NCBI GenBank assembly: GCA_977006965.1
Contig: OZ345385.1
Location: forward strand, 1,674,001-1,738,000
Reading direction: 5' to 3'
From: Phymatolithon calcareum
Taxonomy: Eukaryota > Rhodophyta > Florideophyceae > Hapalidiales
DNA: 64,000 nucleotides
In this document: piece by piece, positions 1 through 11,900 of the stretch
Layout: every line of letters begins with the position of its first letter
Numbering within the stretch: the first letter of the stretch is position 1
Translations under genes and position numbers: made by a program
Notes under the pieces: generated by a model
Seen by the model: only the letters and a program-made list of their open reading frames with translations
Database searches by the model: none
Told to the model about the DNA's origin: nothing

Positions 1-140
1 AGGAGAGTTTTTGCAGCTAGGGCAGCGACTCCAAACTGAAATCTGCCTGCGCGCATGCGACAATAGTAAAGGGGCTACAAGAGATGTAACAACTGAAACG
101 CATTTCCCTTACAGTCTCATGAGTGTTGCTGAGGGCGTTT
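1..140 (+). mobile_element. LINE F 3' end (runs off left edge)
   Basis: This stretch matches the 3' untranslated end of the LINE at 51398-52626. Both share a TTTTGCAGCTAGGGC block and a terminal GAGTGT(T/C)GCTGAGGGCGTT block in the same order and spacing. No coding part is visible here, so only the 3' end is within the window. Family assignment rests on this one in-window comparison. Confidence 0.55.
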
Positions 141-159
141 AATAAATTCCAAATTTAGG

Positions 160-440
160 CAGAGCAATGAATATTCCTATTGCAGGCAAGATACCAGGCA
201 TCCTTTCTCTAAGAGAAAAACGACACTTTTTAATGTTGACATTTTTCCTAGCATCCCTTTGGAGAAAATCCGTATTGGGTGCCCACAGTGGGACTACCGT
301 GGTGATCGAATAAGTCGCCTTACAACGTTCTCTAGTGTCTATTTTACGAACTCCCTCAATTGAGGGGCGTTTAATAAATACTATGTACTTTAAAAAAAGT
401 ACCTGGAGGACCTGGCGGCGTTCGTCCATTCTAATAAAGT
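160..440 (+). pseudogene. LINE B ORF2 C-terminal fragment
   Basis: Read on the plus strand, this segment encodes a degraded version of the LINE B C-terminal module. The block LWRKSVLGAHSGTTVVIE followed by VALQR aligns with the better copy at 55780-56250, where LWRKSVLGAYFGVTAVIEL precedes VALQRIL. An in-frame stop follows the IE, and the downstream YECKRLTG block is lost. The minus-strand frame here is only a shadow. It is a dead fragment of the reverse-transcriptase polyprotein tail. Confidence 0.55.
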
Positions 441-1425
441 GTCAAGCCAGGTCCATCGAAGGTCTTTGGCCCACATGACCACATCGGCAATTAGGTTTGA
501 GATGCTCCGCCAACGGCTCCTGAGACGTGGGATTTTTACAAAATTTTCAAGGTTGCGTTAAATTAATTGAAATTATGAAAGGGAATCAGGCTAATGTTAC
601 AGTAGTGATTTGATGGCGCATGGAGAATACAGTTTCGTAAGGGATGCACGCGGGAAAAGCATCCGATGGGAGCCAGTTTGTGGTCGATACAACATAAAAC
701 GGCAGCCGTTATGCCGGTGAGTCACTCAACCAATTTGCAACTGTACAGTAGAGATCCTGGCACACAGCGTGGAGTGTGGGCCATCTTTGTGAAACGCTTG
801 GGATATGTCCGCTCTGTGCAGCTGACGTGCACGGCGGTCCGAGGTCGAGGCTCGTGATGAGTCTGGACCACAAGGGGGGAGATTTCTAATCAGATGGGCC
901 GATAGGGGATTATTAGAATATCTGGACCATAGGGGCAACGGTCCTGTATAGGGTCATTTAGAATACTATATACACTGGTACTGAGTAGCAGGCAGTGGAA
1001 GAACATGAAGCAAGGAAGTAAAAGACGTTTACGTGCACAAACTTCAAGGTAGGCAACTCTGCGTCACCGGTCGTAGGTGAGCACTTGCGCGGTTTCGCGG
1101 TCGGTCGTAGGCCGGGAATCAGCATTCTACTTTTTGTGTGCCACACGTTATACCACCGAAAGACCCTGTTTGGTCACAATCTGTTGGTGGAAAAGATCAA
1201 CATTTAAGTGTAAAAATAGGTGGAAGCAAAATCACGCTTCCTAGCTGGGGGTCAGTGGCAGAGGCATTTCGTCTACAGTACAGTAGCAAATTGGATTCCG
1301 CGGTAGTCCTGCCGATGCCACGCAGCGCGGGAGCACGATTTTATTCGTTTCGTCGAGCGAGGATGAAGAGGCAGCGGTTTGTTTCCAGCTGTGCGAGGGC
1401 GGGCGTGTGCACTGTGGTGCTGGTA
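441..1425. other. Stretch with no recognised gene
   Basis: Only short overlapping frames on both strands occur here, and none shows a motif I recognise. It lies between a LINE B fragment and the left end of a pogo-like element. It may be decayed repeat sequence. Confidence 0.4.
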
Positions 1426-2683
1426 CAGTCAACCCTCGATAACTGGATCCTCTTTAAGCGTATATCCTCAGTTTTCAGAATATTGCGTGCGTCCACGAAT
1501 ACCGTTTACCCCAAAATTTATCGAAATTTTAAGATATTCAGAATACTCACTTAGTAGAATATCCTGACGGCGGAGGCACGGCGCCTACCTTAAATTTTAC
1601 AAAATTTTTGATTAAGTGGCACGGAGCAAATTCTACTCGTGTGCACTTATGTCCACAAGGCTGAATGCCATCATATCGAGAAATGAAGTGAGCGCAGATC
1701 ATCCATCCGCGGACTGTGCTTTCTAAGCCCTCCACCTCTATGGCGGCCCGACATCTGTAAGAGTTCTCGAGTGTGTGAGCATCTTATTACCAAACACGTC
1801 TACAGGGACTGTTGGCACTGAGCCAGCACGCAGCCATCCATATCGGCAGCAATCCCAATCCCGACAGTGCCGTCGAACATGATCTTAACTACTGCATAAT
1901 CTGCGTACGGGGATTTCTGCGAAGACATCAGCGACCCAGCTCTTTACAACTGCACGTGCGCCCCTACATCCGTCTGAAGTCATGACAAACCCAATCTCGT
2001 CAGTGCCGTCCCATACGGAACTACAACTGTGAGGATTTCTACAATTCCTTCGCCAGCATATTCTTTGTCACCCGGGTTTTCAGCGTCAGGAAGTATATCA
2101 GTATCAATCGCCGCATTCAGCATGTCAATATCAGCTACCTCCCGCCGCACTTGGCCCGCGCAACCCCCGCTGTATCGCTTTTATCCGCGGAGCCTCCATC
2201 TACGTTCGTGACTTTTGCGGTCGGTCTGTCGCCATCTGCGAAAAGCGCTCCAGGCCTTTCCGGCTTATCTTTGTACCATCCGGTGGGACTATCTCCCCTA
2301 CATGCACTGCGTAAAGCCTGTTGCTGTCAACGGCGTCTATATTCCCAACTCTGACCGCGGTTTTGGGACTTCTGTGAGTGTGTCCAAAAGTGCGATACCA
2401 ACTGACTGCTCGTCAGATTGTCCAACCTTACCCGCTGCAAGCTTTTGCCGCAGTTGGTTCAGGCGCAACATTTACGCAGGTATCCACTGATACATCGGTG
2501 TCACCCAGATCTTCCAGTGATGCTGCAGTTCCGAGCGATTTCTTTCATAGAATCTGATAGTCTGTAGAAACTGAGGTACACGTGTAGTTTCTGCGATATG
2601 ATATTAACTCACTCCTAGAATATTCTCAATATCTGGATTTCTGACCCCCCGACAGGAGCTATCCAGTTATCGAGGGTTGACTG
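1426..2683. mobile_element. pogo/Tigger-like DNA transposon (Tc1/mariner superfamily)
   Basis: The element is bounded by 23-bp perfect terminal inverted repeats beginning CAGTCAACCCTCGATAACTG. Each end is flanked by the dinucleotide TA (1424-1425 and 2684-2685), the expected mariner-type target duplication. The CAGTC start and the GGTTGACTG finish resemble pogo/Tigger ends. At 1258 bp the element is shorter than an autonomous copy. Minus-strand translation between about 1900 and 2540 gives discontinuous acidic and Ser/Thr-rich pieces broken by stops and frame changes, so any transposase is destroyed or was replaced. It is probably a non-autonomous or internally decayed copy. Confidence 0.8.
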
Positions 2684-2685
2684 TA

Positions 2686-3290
2686 CAGTGCATTAGGAAG
2701 CACAATGAATGGAAAAAAAAGGAAGGCGGAAATGAAAATTCAATATACCATATATACTGTATACCATATACCAGGTTCCCATGCATATACTGGGTCAATC
2801 CTGAAAATGATAAATTGCACAAAATTCGTCATTTCTGCACAGAATGCGTCGTCACGTCACGGTGCATATGTCTCGTGTCCTTGATTTGTGACGCTCAAAA
2901 TGTGCAAATTGCGCGACATTTGGTCATATCATAGAGCTTCCCTCTGTGAACCAAATCTTTTGTACAGTACGAAACATTTCTATCATTTTTGCTACGGCGC
3001 GTTTCTCTCAGTCGGAGTTGTGCAGAGATCTGCCTCGTGCACTTCATTCTTACTGTAGGTGATCAAAAAGATGCGCTGCAGCTTAGAAGAGTAGATCCTC
3101 GTCCATACTATGCAAGTACGTAATAATATTCTAGCTGCATCTTGAGGCGTTTGAGAAGGTGTCGTGAAGTTGTCGTCTTTCGTAACGCCGCGAACGTAAT
3201 TCGGCGGAAGTGGCAAGTAAACTTCTTAATAAGTCATACGGGCTGTCATACTTGTTCAAATGGTAGTGCCAGGAATGGACCAACTGGACG
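2686..3290. other. AT-rich intergenic stretch
   Basis: No frame with recognisable motifs is present. The segment includes an ATATACCATATA-type low-complexity run near 2746-2785. It separates the pogo-like element from the 3' end of the minus-strand gene that stops at 3316. Confidence 0.4.
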
Positions 3291-3349
3291 AAGGGCAACC
3301 ATACTCACATGGGTCTTACTTTAAGACCCATGTGATTATGGTTGCCCTT
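3291..3349. repeat. Near-perfect palindrome over a gene 3' end
   Basis: Two 28-bp arms (3291-3318 and 3322-3349) are reverse complements with one mismatch and a 3-nt loop. The right arm encodes the last codons of the minus-strand gene, and the stop codon lies at the end of the left arm. It could be a strong transcript-end hairpin or the footprint of an inverted duplication. Confidence 0.85.
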
Positions 3350-5355
3350 TCCTCCACCCCGCTTACTTCGGTGTATACAGTATGCGGCATCCCGACTTGT
3401 GTCGAGTTCGAAATACCCTTTTCGAAATGCTGCAAAATATTCTTTGCCTCTTCGCTGGGCCGTTGCAAGCCATGCACTACCCATGACATCGTATATGACA
3501 CCAACGCTGCTCTTGCCAAATCTGCCAATCCTATACCTTGATCTCTGAATGATATTGTCCACTTGATATAATGATCATTTTCATCCAGTGCAATATTCAT
3601 CAAATGGTTTGTACCGTCAAACTGGTTTCGCGCGCAGATCTTCGCGTTAGGTCGGTCGTAGCAAACCATACTCGAATTTCGAGTCTCCCGAAACAGGAGC
3701 AGATCCTTCTGAAAAAATCCAATGCACATTGCAGTTGTGTTCAAACGAATCGACGTTATCCTGGGATTTTCATGCAGGATAAACCTTGGGTTTCGTGATA
3801 TCCTCAATATTTTGGGCTCTATTTGTGGTTCTTTGCAAATATGCCCTGTTGCGCTTGCAGAATACTTGAATGTCATTTCGAAGCTTGTAGAGTTGTTATG
3901 GTGTGTGATTTCCAAAAAACTCGGTCCTTGTAAGAGCGCGTGTCACTGATGCCCAAGCCTCTCTGTGCGCCTCATCGAAAGCTTCTGCTGTAAACCCGTC
4001 ATTTGATAGTAGCACTCCTGTGCCCGCGTGTCGGAAACTGAACATGCCATGTTGGAAGTGCATTAGATTTCCAATCACCGCCACCACACTGATGTTTTCG
4101 CTTTTTGCGTAGCAAGCTAGACTTAGATGTGAGTACGAAATGCATACTTTCTCATCGTCCATAGCAGCAAAAAACGGAATTCTGAACGCTTCGCGTTGTA
4201 CTCGGAAAAGTAGATAAGTTCCATTATCATAAATTCGTTCCCAAAGTCTCGCACTTAAATCAATGACAGACGCAATTTCCTTTGCTGCTTCGAGCCAAGT
4301 TTTTTTTTCCTTTCAAGTTTATTTAACAGCCCCACAGACTTCCGAAGATATGGGCAAAGCTTCCTCTGATGCGACCTACCTTTGTGTAGCTCACAAAACG
4401 TCCACCAGAATGGCGGACGGGAAAACTCAGGACTCAAAGTAGTCCTATATCAGTCCTCTACGGGATTGTTGGTGCTTGGACTCGACCACTTTTTGCCTTG
4501 CATTCTGCGGATTAATACAGGTCTTCTTCGTTCTCCATGCGTTCTATGAGTGTCTTGCTAAATAGTAAGAGCTCATCTAGCGCCTTTTCTGTTTCCAGTC
4601 GTTGTCGTACCCTGTTAGCGTGCGTTCAAGGGTCTCCATATGCTCTCTGGCTCTGGTGCCAAATTCTTCAGTCATACTTGTTGTTGACACCTGTGGGAAT
4701 CTGCCACAGGCATACTGCAGCGCGAGTTGTCTGTGCTTCACCTTGGGGAACTTGAGGATTGCTGGCAATTCTCTTGTCTTGTCGTATGGTATCTTTCTTT
4801 TCCGCTTCGATTCTAGGCGGTCTCCTTCTATTTCCAGAAATTTCGATCGAAGTGCTTGTGAAGATTGGTTTGTCTGGATATGCTTTACAGCTTTACCGAA
4901 CGGCTCTCTGGTCCCCATCGCGGCGATATCTTTCCTCGTGTACTGCCATTCATGGTTGTTTCTTCTTTCGGGCACTTCTTTTGAATACATACGTTCTTTC
5001 GCCTTATTCCTTCTCAGCATTTTGAAGGCCAAGATTTCTCGTCGATGTGCGGCCGCCTGGATCCGGCAAAGGAGACGGAGCCTATCCGTCCTTGCTCGGG
5101 CCAGTGGCCCAAATACTTGATTGAAGAATGTTGCTTCTACTTCCTTGATAGCATTTTGTACGCTTCGAGCCAAGTGCTCGAACGAGGAAGAGAAAGAAAC
5201 CCCTGAACTTTATGTAAGACAATATCTTCGGACAAATTATGAATTGCCGTTCTCGATGCTTTAGACGGGCATCCCGAATCAGGCCACGCTCCTACCACAT
5301 TGGTGTCATAGAACTTTGGCTTTCCTTGTAGGCTGATATTCGTGGATGTAGGTTT
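3316..5355 (-). pseudogene. Unrecognised host-type gene split by LINE D
   Basis: Removing the LINE at 4301-5161 and one copy of its 14-bp TSD joins a frame at 5175-5355 to the frame at 3896-4286. A run of six A at 3914-3919 then shifts the frame into a 199-codon frame ending at 3316. The rebuilt coding length is near 390 codons. The protein is mixed alpha/beta in composition, with no signal peptide or membrane span obvious to me, and I do not recognise the family. The 5' end is cut by LINE A at 5356. The homopolymer shift could be a real mutation or a sequencing error. The LINE insertion alone should inactivate the gene unless it is spliced out. Confidence 0.5.
4301..5161 (-). mobile_element. 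LINE D, 5'-truncated, 14-bp TSD
   Basis: The insertion is flanked by GCTTCGAGCCAAGT at 4287-4300 and 5162-5175. Its 3' end is a T-run at 4300-4308 on the plus strand, which is the A-tail of a minus-strand element. The only coding part (5161 down to about 4577) is a C-terminal ORF2 piece with a KRKRKIPYDK block and a LPAILKFPKVKHRQLALQYA block, both shared with LINE A. The reverse-transcriptase core is missing, so this copy was dead on arrival. The 3' UTR contains the CCACAGACTTCCGAAGATAT block found in all D copies. Confidence 0.85.
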
Positions 5356-6257
5356 TTTTTGCAACTGTTTAGTTGTTTATTTGAAAGCCCTCATTAACAC
5401 TCCTAAGACTGTACGGGAGCAGCTTTTCGTAACTTGCTCATTCTAGTACATCGCCTGGTCCTTAATACAGGGACTCGTCGTTTTCCATATTGTCAATTAT
5501 GGTGACGCTGTAGAGTAGTATGGAGTCCAATGCCTTTTCCGTTCTTATCATTTCTCCGGAGTCCAGTTCATACTTTGTTAGGTTCATACGTATGCTCTCC
5601 AAGTGGTGCTCTGCTGCCGTTTCGAATGTATTCGATATTAGCGTCGTGTTCACTTGAAGGAACCTTCCCGCTTGCGTATTTTATGGCCAACTGTCGATGT
5701 CTCACCTTGGTAAACTTGAGGATGGCCGGGATCTCATCCGGTTTGTCGTACGGTATTTTCCTCCTTCTTCTTGCTTCGAGCCCGGTGCCTTCTTTTGCGA
5801 ACAGTATTCCTCGGAGTTGGCCTGGAGATTTCCCTTCCTGCATATGTTTGAAGGGGGCCGCGAACTGTTCTTGTTGCAGCATCGCGGCAATATCGCGACT
5901 TGCCCACTGTAGTTCTTTAAAGTTTCGCTCTTCCATGGATGTAAGGGCTAGCCAGATGTGAGTTCTAGGGACTGAACCACTGACATACTCGGTGTATAGG
6001 CTTAATCCGAGGTACAAAATTGCGACCAGGATGCTTGAGACCTTGGAGCGGTAGTTGAGCTCGTCCACTTCTTGATGAAGCCCCCGGTTTCCAAGATTGG
6101 ATGGCCGGATGCGAACTGGCTTTGAGCTCAGCAATCGGTGCGCGGCTCTCAACTGATGTAGTCTGTGAAGAGCCTTTTCGAGTATAGGGACGCACAAGAT
6201 CGACACAGCGACGAATCGCAGCCCATTCCATTGGTTCGTAGTAAATGGCAAAATCAT
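5356..6257 (-). mobile_element. LINE A, 5'-truncated
   Basis: The minus strand carries a C-terminal ORF2 frame with a RRRKIPYDKPDEIPAILKFTKVRHRQL region, then a frame change into a frame ending ENDESLY at 5462. A 3' UTR follows and ends in the GCAACTGTTTAGTTGTTTAT block and a T-run at 5352-5359. The same C-terminus and tail recur at 20612-20847 and 59726-60835. The RT catalytic motifs are absent. A TSD was not found, so the 5' boundary is approximate. Confidence 0.75.
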
Positions 6258-6454
6258 TTTGAGCTCTTTATCAGGTACGTAAACGAAGTTGACGAGTTTG
6301 GTGGTTGTCTGAGTTGTGCAATGGTTTGTCCGTACGACTAGTGAAGTAAATACAAAAATTGTTCACCTAGCAATGAGTGGGTAGGATCAACGAAAAACTA
6401 CGAACGATAAATCTTATTAATTATTCATAAACGATGTCTCCGAACCATAGCAGT

Positions 6455-6586
6455 TGATACCGTCCTAAGAAAATGTCCGGAATCAATGAAAACGTAAGCG
6501 AAGGATTGTAACACAACGAAAAGTCTCTCAGGTGCAATGATAATTGACTAAGGGAGCTTCAAGAAAACAGAAATCCATCCATCCAT
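6455..6586 (+). mobile_element. LINE C 3' end with ATCC-repeat tail
   Basis: The segment matches the last 120 bp of the LINE at 14016-15481. Both contain AACGAAAAGTCTCTCAGGTG, then AATGATAATTGACTAAG, and end in a (ATCC)n tail. No coding sequence is included. It is a short 5'-truncated copy. Confidence 0.75.
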
Positions 6587-6814
6587 CCTTAGAGCCTTAC
6601 TTCAGATCCAAAGTCATCGCTCTCTTCAGATATGATCTGATCCTACAAGATATCGTAAAAAGTCACAGTCTTTGGTATAGTACTGTATATTCAGTTGCTT
6701 CTCATTTTCTGATCAGAGAAGAGGCGCAGATATTCTAAAGAGGACGTAACAAGTAGGGGTAGTGATGTGCCTGAAAAGACAGAGCAACAATTCCAAACTG
6801 TGTCGAAGAAAAAT

Positions 6815-6900
6815 AAATGAATGCTTTATTCCCCATCGGGCTAGCAAGCAGTACTTCTGTTAATAGAAGCACTGCTCGATAGCCCCATAATTTAGCCAAA
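6815..6900 (-). mobile_element. LINE I-type 3' end fragment
   Basis: The block AATGAATGCTTTATTCCCC followed by GGGCTAGCAAGCAGT resembles blocks at 20262-20330, 25313-25352 and 58728-58790. At the two larger loci it ends a minus-strand LINE coding tail, so this is probably another 3' end of that family. Confidence 0.45.
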
Positions 6901-7298
6901 TTATTACCTCTACTTAGATTACAACAGGGCGTTAACCTGCTAGCTAATTGTAAGCACTCTTCTTCTCTACTTGCCGCTTGTCATTGTCGATTCCACCGGA
7001 CGCAAATGCGTTGGTTCCACGTTACGCGAGTCCACGTGGACGGCCACAATGCATAAAGGTCAGGGAGATCGGCGTTCTAGTTTATCCACAACCAACAAAT
7101 CATAGAATCGGACTGCATTCTGCATACGGCAACACGTGCACTTTTGGAAAGATAAGACCACCCTGCCAAGAAGTTAGCGCGTAGGAGAGATCTTTTAAAA
7201 TTTCGGTCACAATAGCAGCATTGCGTCAACAAGTCAAGCAGCCTTTGCAATGTGAAATACTACGGCGGACGGGACAGGGTAGTATTCTTGCTGTATAG

Positions 7299-7562
7299 TG
7301 TAAACATTTCATGGCATATCTTGCCTGAGCTGATCTCATGGGAAGCCACGCAACCCAAGGAGATAACTCGGGGGATGCGAGAACATCCCGAGTTGGTAGT
7401 TAGATTTTTAGCGATTGCGAATTTAGCCAATAGCTGGAGGCTTGAAAGCTGGAGGGCGAAATTTGCCTATTTAAGCGGTTCTCTTCTCCCCTCACCGGAG
7501 AAGAGGGCATCGATCATGAAGTAAAACAACCTTTTCTTTACAACCAACCTCGAGGCGTTACA
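7299..7562 (+). repeat. 5' LTR
   Basis: The LTR starts TG and ends CA. A TATA-like TATTTAAG lies at 7468-7475 and a CCAAT at about 7418-7422. A 9-bp hairpin, CTCTTCTCC pairing with GGAGAAGAG, follows at about 7480-7505. These fit an LTR promoter and R region. The same elements are in the 3' LTR. Confidence 0.93.
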
Positions 7563-7653
7563 GAATATTCTTTCCTGGCCGGGGGACATTGCTTTCGTAA
7601 ACGGTCGAAAGGAGGAGGTCTACGGTTTTTCCGGCCGCTCGTGCGACATCGGC

Positions 7654-8973
7654 ATGGAGTTAAGGCCGAAGCGGAATGTGGTACTTTTTGAACCGGTCAC
7701 CCACCCTATACTTCGAAGTGTCGATCCTAAAGAAGTTGCGAAATTTTTAAAGGAGAGACAGCGATATGTTGATGAAGTGAAGGAGAAGATGAAACAAGTG
7801 CCGACAATGAGTGTCGCATCGTACAAGGTTTCCATCGATCGAACTCTCCTGGGTAACATGCACTTCATCGGCAAGTTCGACGTGATCGCACCCATGGTGC
7901 AGCTAGAAAACTTGACGTCAGAACACATTGAATCTTTCGTTAAGGGAATAGTGCAACATGATGGAGATGATGAAGTGAATCCGAAAGTCATTGAAAGAGC
8001 CATGAAGGGGCTCAGAATGAACATGAAAATCGAAAGTCCAGAAGCCAGAGCATTGGAATACGTAAACGACGCATTCACAAGGTTGGAAGGAGTGGGATAT
8101 GGAAACTTCCGGGAAACGAACACGAAGAAAACTATACAATTTCTCCAAGAAACATTGTTCCCACTTGGACTGAAGGCAGCAATGTCGAAACACCTGGAAT
8201 ATCAGACGAGTCTCAACAAGAATGTCAAAAAGTATATTGAGTTTTTGGTGGATGAGACGATATTGCAAGACAGAGTGTACGAACATAAGAAGCCGAAACA
8301 AACAAAAAGCCCGATCAAGGACGAGGAAGTACCTAAGGATAAGGCGAAACCTAAAAGACCTATCTGCTTACATCCAAAGTGTAAGAAAAAGGGAATCAGA
8401 CATTTTGTGATGACAGAATGTGATGAAGCAACGCCAGAGGAGGCCAAGAAATTGCTCTACGAGCATAGGCAAAATAGCTCCAAGAAAACAAATGGCGACA
8501 AGAAAGCAAGGAAGATCGACATGAAAACCGACGAGAAGAGCACAAGTATTCAGGCTGTGTTCGCTGAATGCGAGCAACGGAAAATATGTGCAGATCTGGG
8601 ATCGGATATAAATTTGCTTCCACCAGACTTACTAGCAAGTTTGCTTGCGAAAGGAGCCAAAATGAACGTTAAAACGTTCAAGAAACCATGCAAGTTTAAT
8701 TTGGCAGCAATACAAGGATCGTACAGGGAACCAATCCACGTGGAATGCGACAAGGAAGTCAAAATGACGACTGAACTACGCAAAAGACACGGAAAGATTT
8801 TGAAGATACGAAATGTGGTTTGGCTCGTTGCAACCACGGAAGTGGACGAACCACTTATCGGAGAACCTTTGCTGTATGCTCTGGGACTTGATGCAAAGGA
8901 AACGCTCGCAGCAGCATGCGAAAAATATGAAGGAAGCGTCGATGCACTAGAAATTTTGGAGGAACAGAAATAA
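7654..8973 (+). CDS. gag: Gag with zinc knuckle and aspartic protease
   Basis: This 439-codon frame begins 92 bp after the LTR. The first 220 residues are helical and charged, as expected for capsid. A C-x4-C-x6-H-x5-C zinc-knuckle variant occupies residues 238-256 and is followed by a Lys-rich stretch. The retroviral-type protease starts near residue 312 with D314-L315-G316, a DLG in place of the usual DTG/DSG. A hydrophobic strand and a late LIGEPLLYALGL segment complete the domain. The frame ends at a TAA at 8971-8973, and pol continues in the same frame. Placing the protease on the gag side is normal for some Gypsy lineages. Confidence 0.85.
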   Translation: MELRPKRNVVLFEPVTHPILRSVDPKEVAKFLKERQRYVDEVKEKMKQVPTMSVASYKVSIDRTLLGNMHFIGKFDVIAPMVQLENLTSEHIESFVKGIVQHDGDDEVNPKVIERAMKGLRMNMKIESPEARALEYVNDAFTRLEGVGYGNFRETNTKKTIQFLQETLFPLGLKAAMSKHLEYQTSLNKNVKKYIEFLVDETILQDRVYEHKKPKQTKSPIKDEEVPKDKAKPKRPICLHPKCKKKGIRHFVMTECDEATPEEAKKLLYEHRQNSSKKTNGDKKARKIDMKTDEKSTSIQAVFAECEQRKICADLGSDINLLPPDLLASLLAKGAKMNVKTFKKPCKFNLAAIQGSYREPIHVECDKEVKMTTELRKRHGKILKIRNVVWLVATTEVDEPLIGEPLLYALGLDAKETLAAACEKYEGSVDALEILEEQK

Positions 8974-8997
8974 TCAAAAGGATCGATCGCAAGGTTG

Positions 8998-11900
8998 ATG
9001 GATTCGGCTGTTTATCATTCAGATAACGCTGTGGAAGACGATGGTACAGAGGAAATAGATTGGTTGGATCTCGGCGAAGATACGAAAGAAGAAATGGACG
9101 AAGCGATTATGAAGCTGATTGACGATGCAGTTGAAAACGGGTTGAGCGACAAAGGACAAGTGCGACTATTGGAAATGCTTGAAAATTATCGACACGTTTT
9201 GCGACTGAGGTTAGGACCTGGTGATGGACCTGCAAAGGTAGAACCAATGCGCGTAACACTGAGACCGGGTGCTACACCGTACATGGCGAAAGCCCGAAGA
9301 TACTCTGCAGATCAACGAGATTTCATGGACAAATACATGGACAAGTTGGAAGAGTACGAGATGATGAGGAACTACGAAAACGCTTCGTGGGCGTCAGCGA
9401 CATTACTCGTACCCAAGAGTTGGCCGGCAAGATACCGGATGACTTTTGATATGAAACCATCCAATTCAAGAACTCTACCAGTTGCATGGCCTATGCCACA
9501 TTTGGAATCTGAACTTCTCGACCTTGCTGGAAGTGAAGTATATGCTACAATGGACTTCTGCAGCGGGTATTGGCAACTCCCGCCACATGAAGACAGCCAA
9601 GAGATACATTCTGTTATGACACCAAGGGGAGTATACACTCCAACCAGGACACTACAAGGGGCAATGAATAGTGGTGCAAATTTCCAAGCGAAAGTTGAAC
9701 CGTGCTTCAAAGAGATGCTAAATTCCTTAAAGGCGAGGCTTGATGATTTCCTCATTCACGACAAGACCGAAAAAGAACTGTTGGAAGCGATTGAGACATT
9801 TTTACGGATTTGTGATGAGCGAGACCTCAAAATTTCCGCCCGGAAAAGCAGATTTTTCGCACGATCTGTGCGCTGGTGTGGGAGAATAATCGACAAGGAC
9901 GGGATACGATGTGACCCAAGCAAGTTGAGTGGGCTACAAACGATGACGTGTCCAGAGACTGCAGGGGAATTGTGTCAGTACGTTTACTGTTTACAATGGA
10001 TGTTATCTTCGATTCCAGACTTTTCAGAGCGAGTTGCTCCACTTCGAGAAGTACTTGAAGCTGCATATACTAAGGTGAAGTCGAGGAAGAAGAAACATAT
10101 TGAGAAAATACGGCTCGAATCAATAGGATGGGGATCTGAACATTTGAAAGCATTTATCTCGTTACAAGATTCGGTCAAGGAAGCAGTGAAACTATCGCAC
10201 AGAGATTATGACAAGCTCTTGTGCATATTTACCGACGCTTCTGATCTCTTTTGGGCGGCAGTTGTGACACAGTGTAACGCAGAGGAGTTGAACAAACCTG
10301 CAATGGAGCAGGTACATGAACCACTTGGATACTTGGGATCTGCATTCACAGACACAGCAAGACGTTGGAGTACTTACGAAAAAGAAAGATTCGCGATATT
10401 TACGGTATTTCGGAAAATGGACTACATGTTCATGGTTGAAACAGACATCCACGTGTTTTCGGACCATCGGAATCTTCTGTTTGTGTACAATCCTAGAGCT
10501 CTTGAACCAGCATTGGGGCGATACGTTGTCACAAAAGTGCAAAAATGGGCATTATACCTATCCCGATTCTCTTATGTTATCGAACATATAGATGGAGACA
10601 AACACGTCATGGCGGACATAATGACAAGGTGGTTTGCAGGATACAGAGGAAAGCAATTCACTATCAAGCGCGTAACGTTATTACTACAAGAACAGGATAT
10701 TGTGGAATCACCAATGGATGAAGGTTTTGAGTGGCCGTCCGAAGAATTGGTGAAAAAAGAGCAAGAGAAATTTACCAAAGAAGGTAATATCTTACCAAAA
10801 GACTGCATACATGCGACATCAGGATGTTACAAAATGGGAGACAAGATTTGGATACCGCCAATATCCATTGATTTGCAGCTCAAACTCTTGACTATTGGAC
10901 ATTGTGGGTGCGCGGGTCATAGAGGATTTGACTCGACGCTAAATGCATTGAAGGAAGTGTATATATGGGATACAATGGCGGATGATTGCAAAGAGTTCAT
11001 TAGAAATTGCATACACTGCCTTGTCTCCAGAACGGGAAACAAGATACCACGTCCGCTGTCAACAACACATCATGCAACTGAACCGAATCAGATACTTCAC
11101 TTCGACTTCCTGTTCATGGGGAAAGGGTCGAACGACAAGAAGTACTTACTTGTTCTTCGTGATGATCTGTCTTCATACTTATGGTTGTGCCCGGCGATAA
11201 AGGCAGATGCAGAAGAAGTATCAAATGAAATTGCACGGTGGATAAGGACATTTACGGCAATGAAATACTGGGTAAGCGATCAAGGTTCACACTTTAAGAA
11301 TGAAGTGATGAAATGCTTGGCCAAGATTCATAACATTAAGCACTCGTTTACTGTTGCATATTCACCATGGGTTAATGGAACTGTGGAGAATTGCATGAGG
11401 CATACACTGGCGGCTTGTAAAGCACTGCAGTCAGAAATGAAGCTTGGACCCCATGACTGGCCTGCAGTTGTGGGTATGGTAATGACAATTTTGAACGAGG
11501 AACCTTTGAAAAGACTTGGCATAAGTAGCGATGGAACGTACAGATCACCTCTCGAAGTAATGACTGGATTGAAACCCGCACGGTCACATTTGGTTCTGGA
11601 GAATGGGACATCTGAAATTCATGAGTCAGGTACTTTGACTCGTATAAGAGCTTTACAGCTCGTGCAGATTGATATGTTGCAGAGCGCTTTTGATGAAATG
11701 CACAAGAGCGTGACGAAAAAGGTGAATATGAACCGGAAAAGGCATATTGAACATCACAACAAGAAGACAAATATCATCAACCCGAATTTCAACATGGGAG
11801 ATTTGGTACTGGTACGAAGAGCACAAGATAAGGGACATAAGATGAAGTTCCGCTGGACTGGTCCAAAAAGGATCACCGATGTATTGAGCGAACTGGTTTA

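Noticed and set aside
139-429. 96-codon minus-strand frame
   Set aside because: The plus strand of the same DNA aligns with LINE B coding sequence, so this frame is antisense to a LINE fragment.
8971-8997. A -1 frameshift between gag and pol
   Set aside because: Gag and pol are in the same phase, separated by one TAA, so readthrough or reinitiation fits better than frameshifting.
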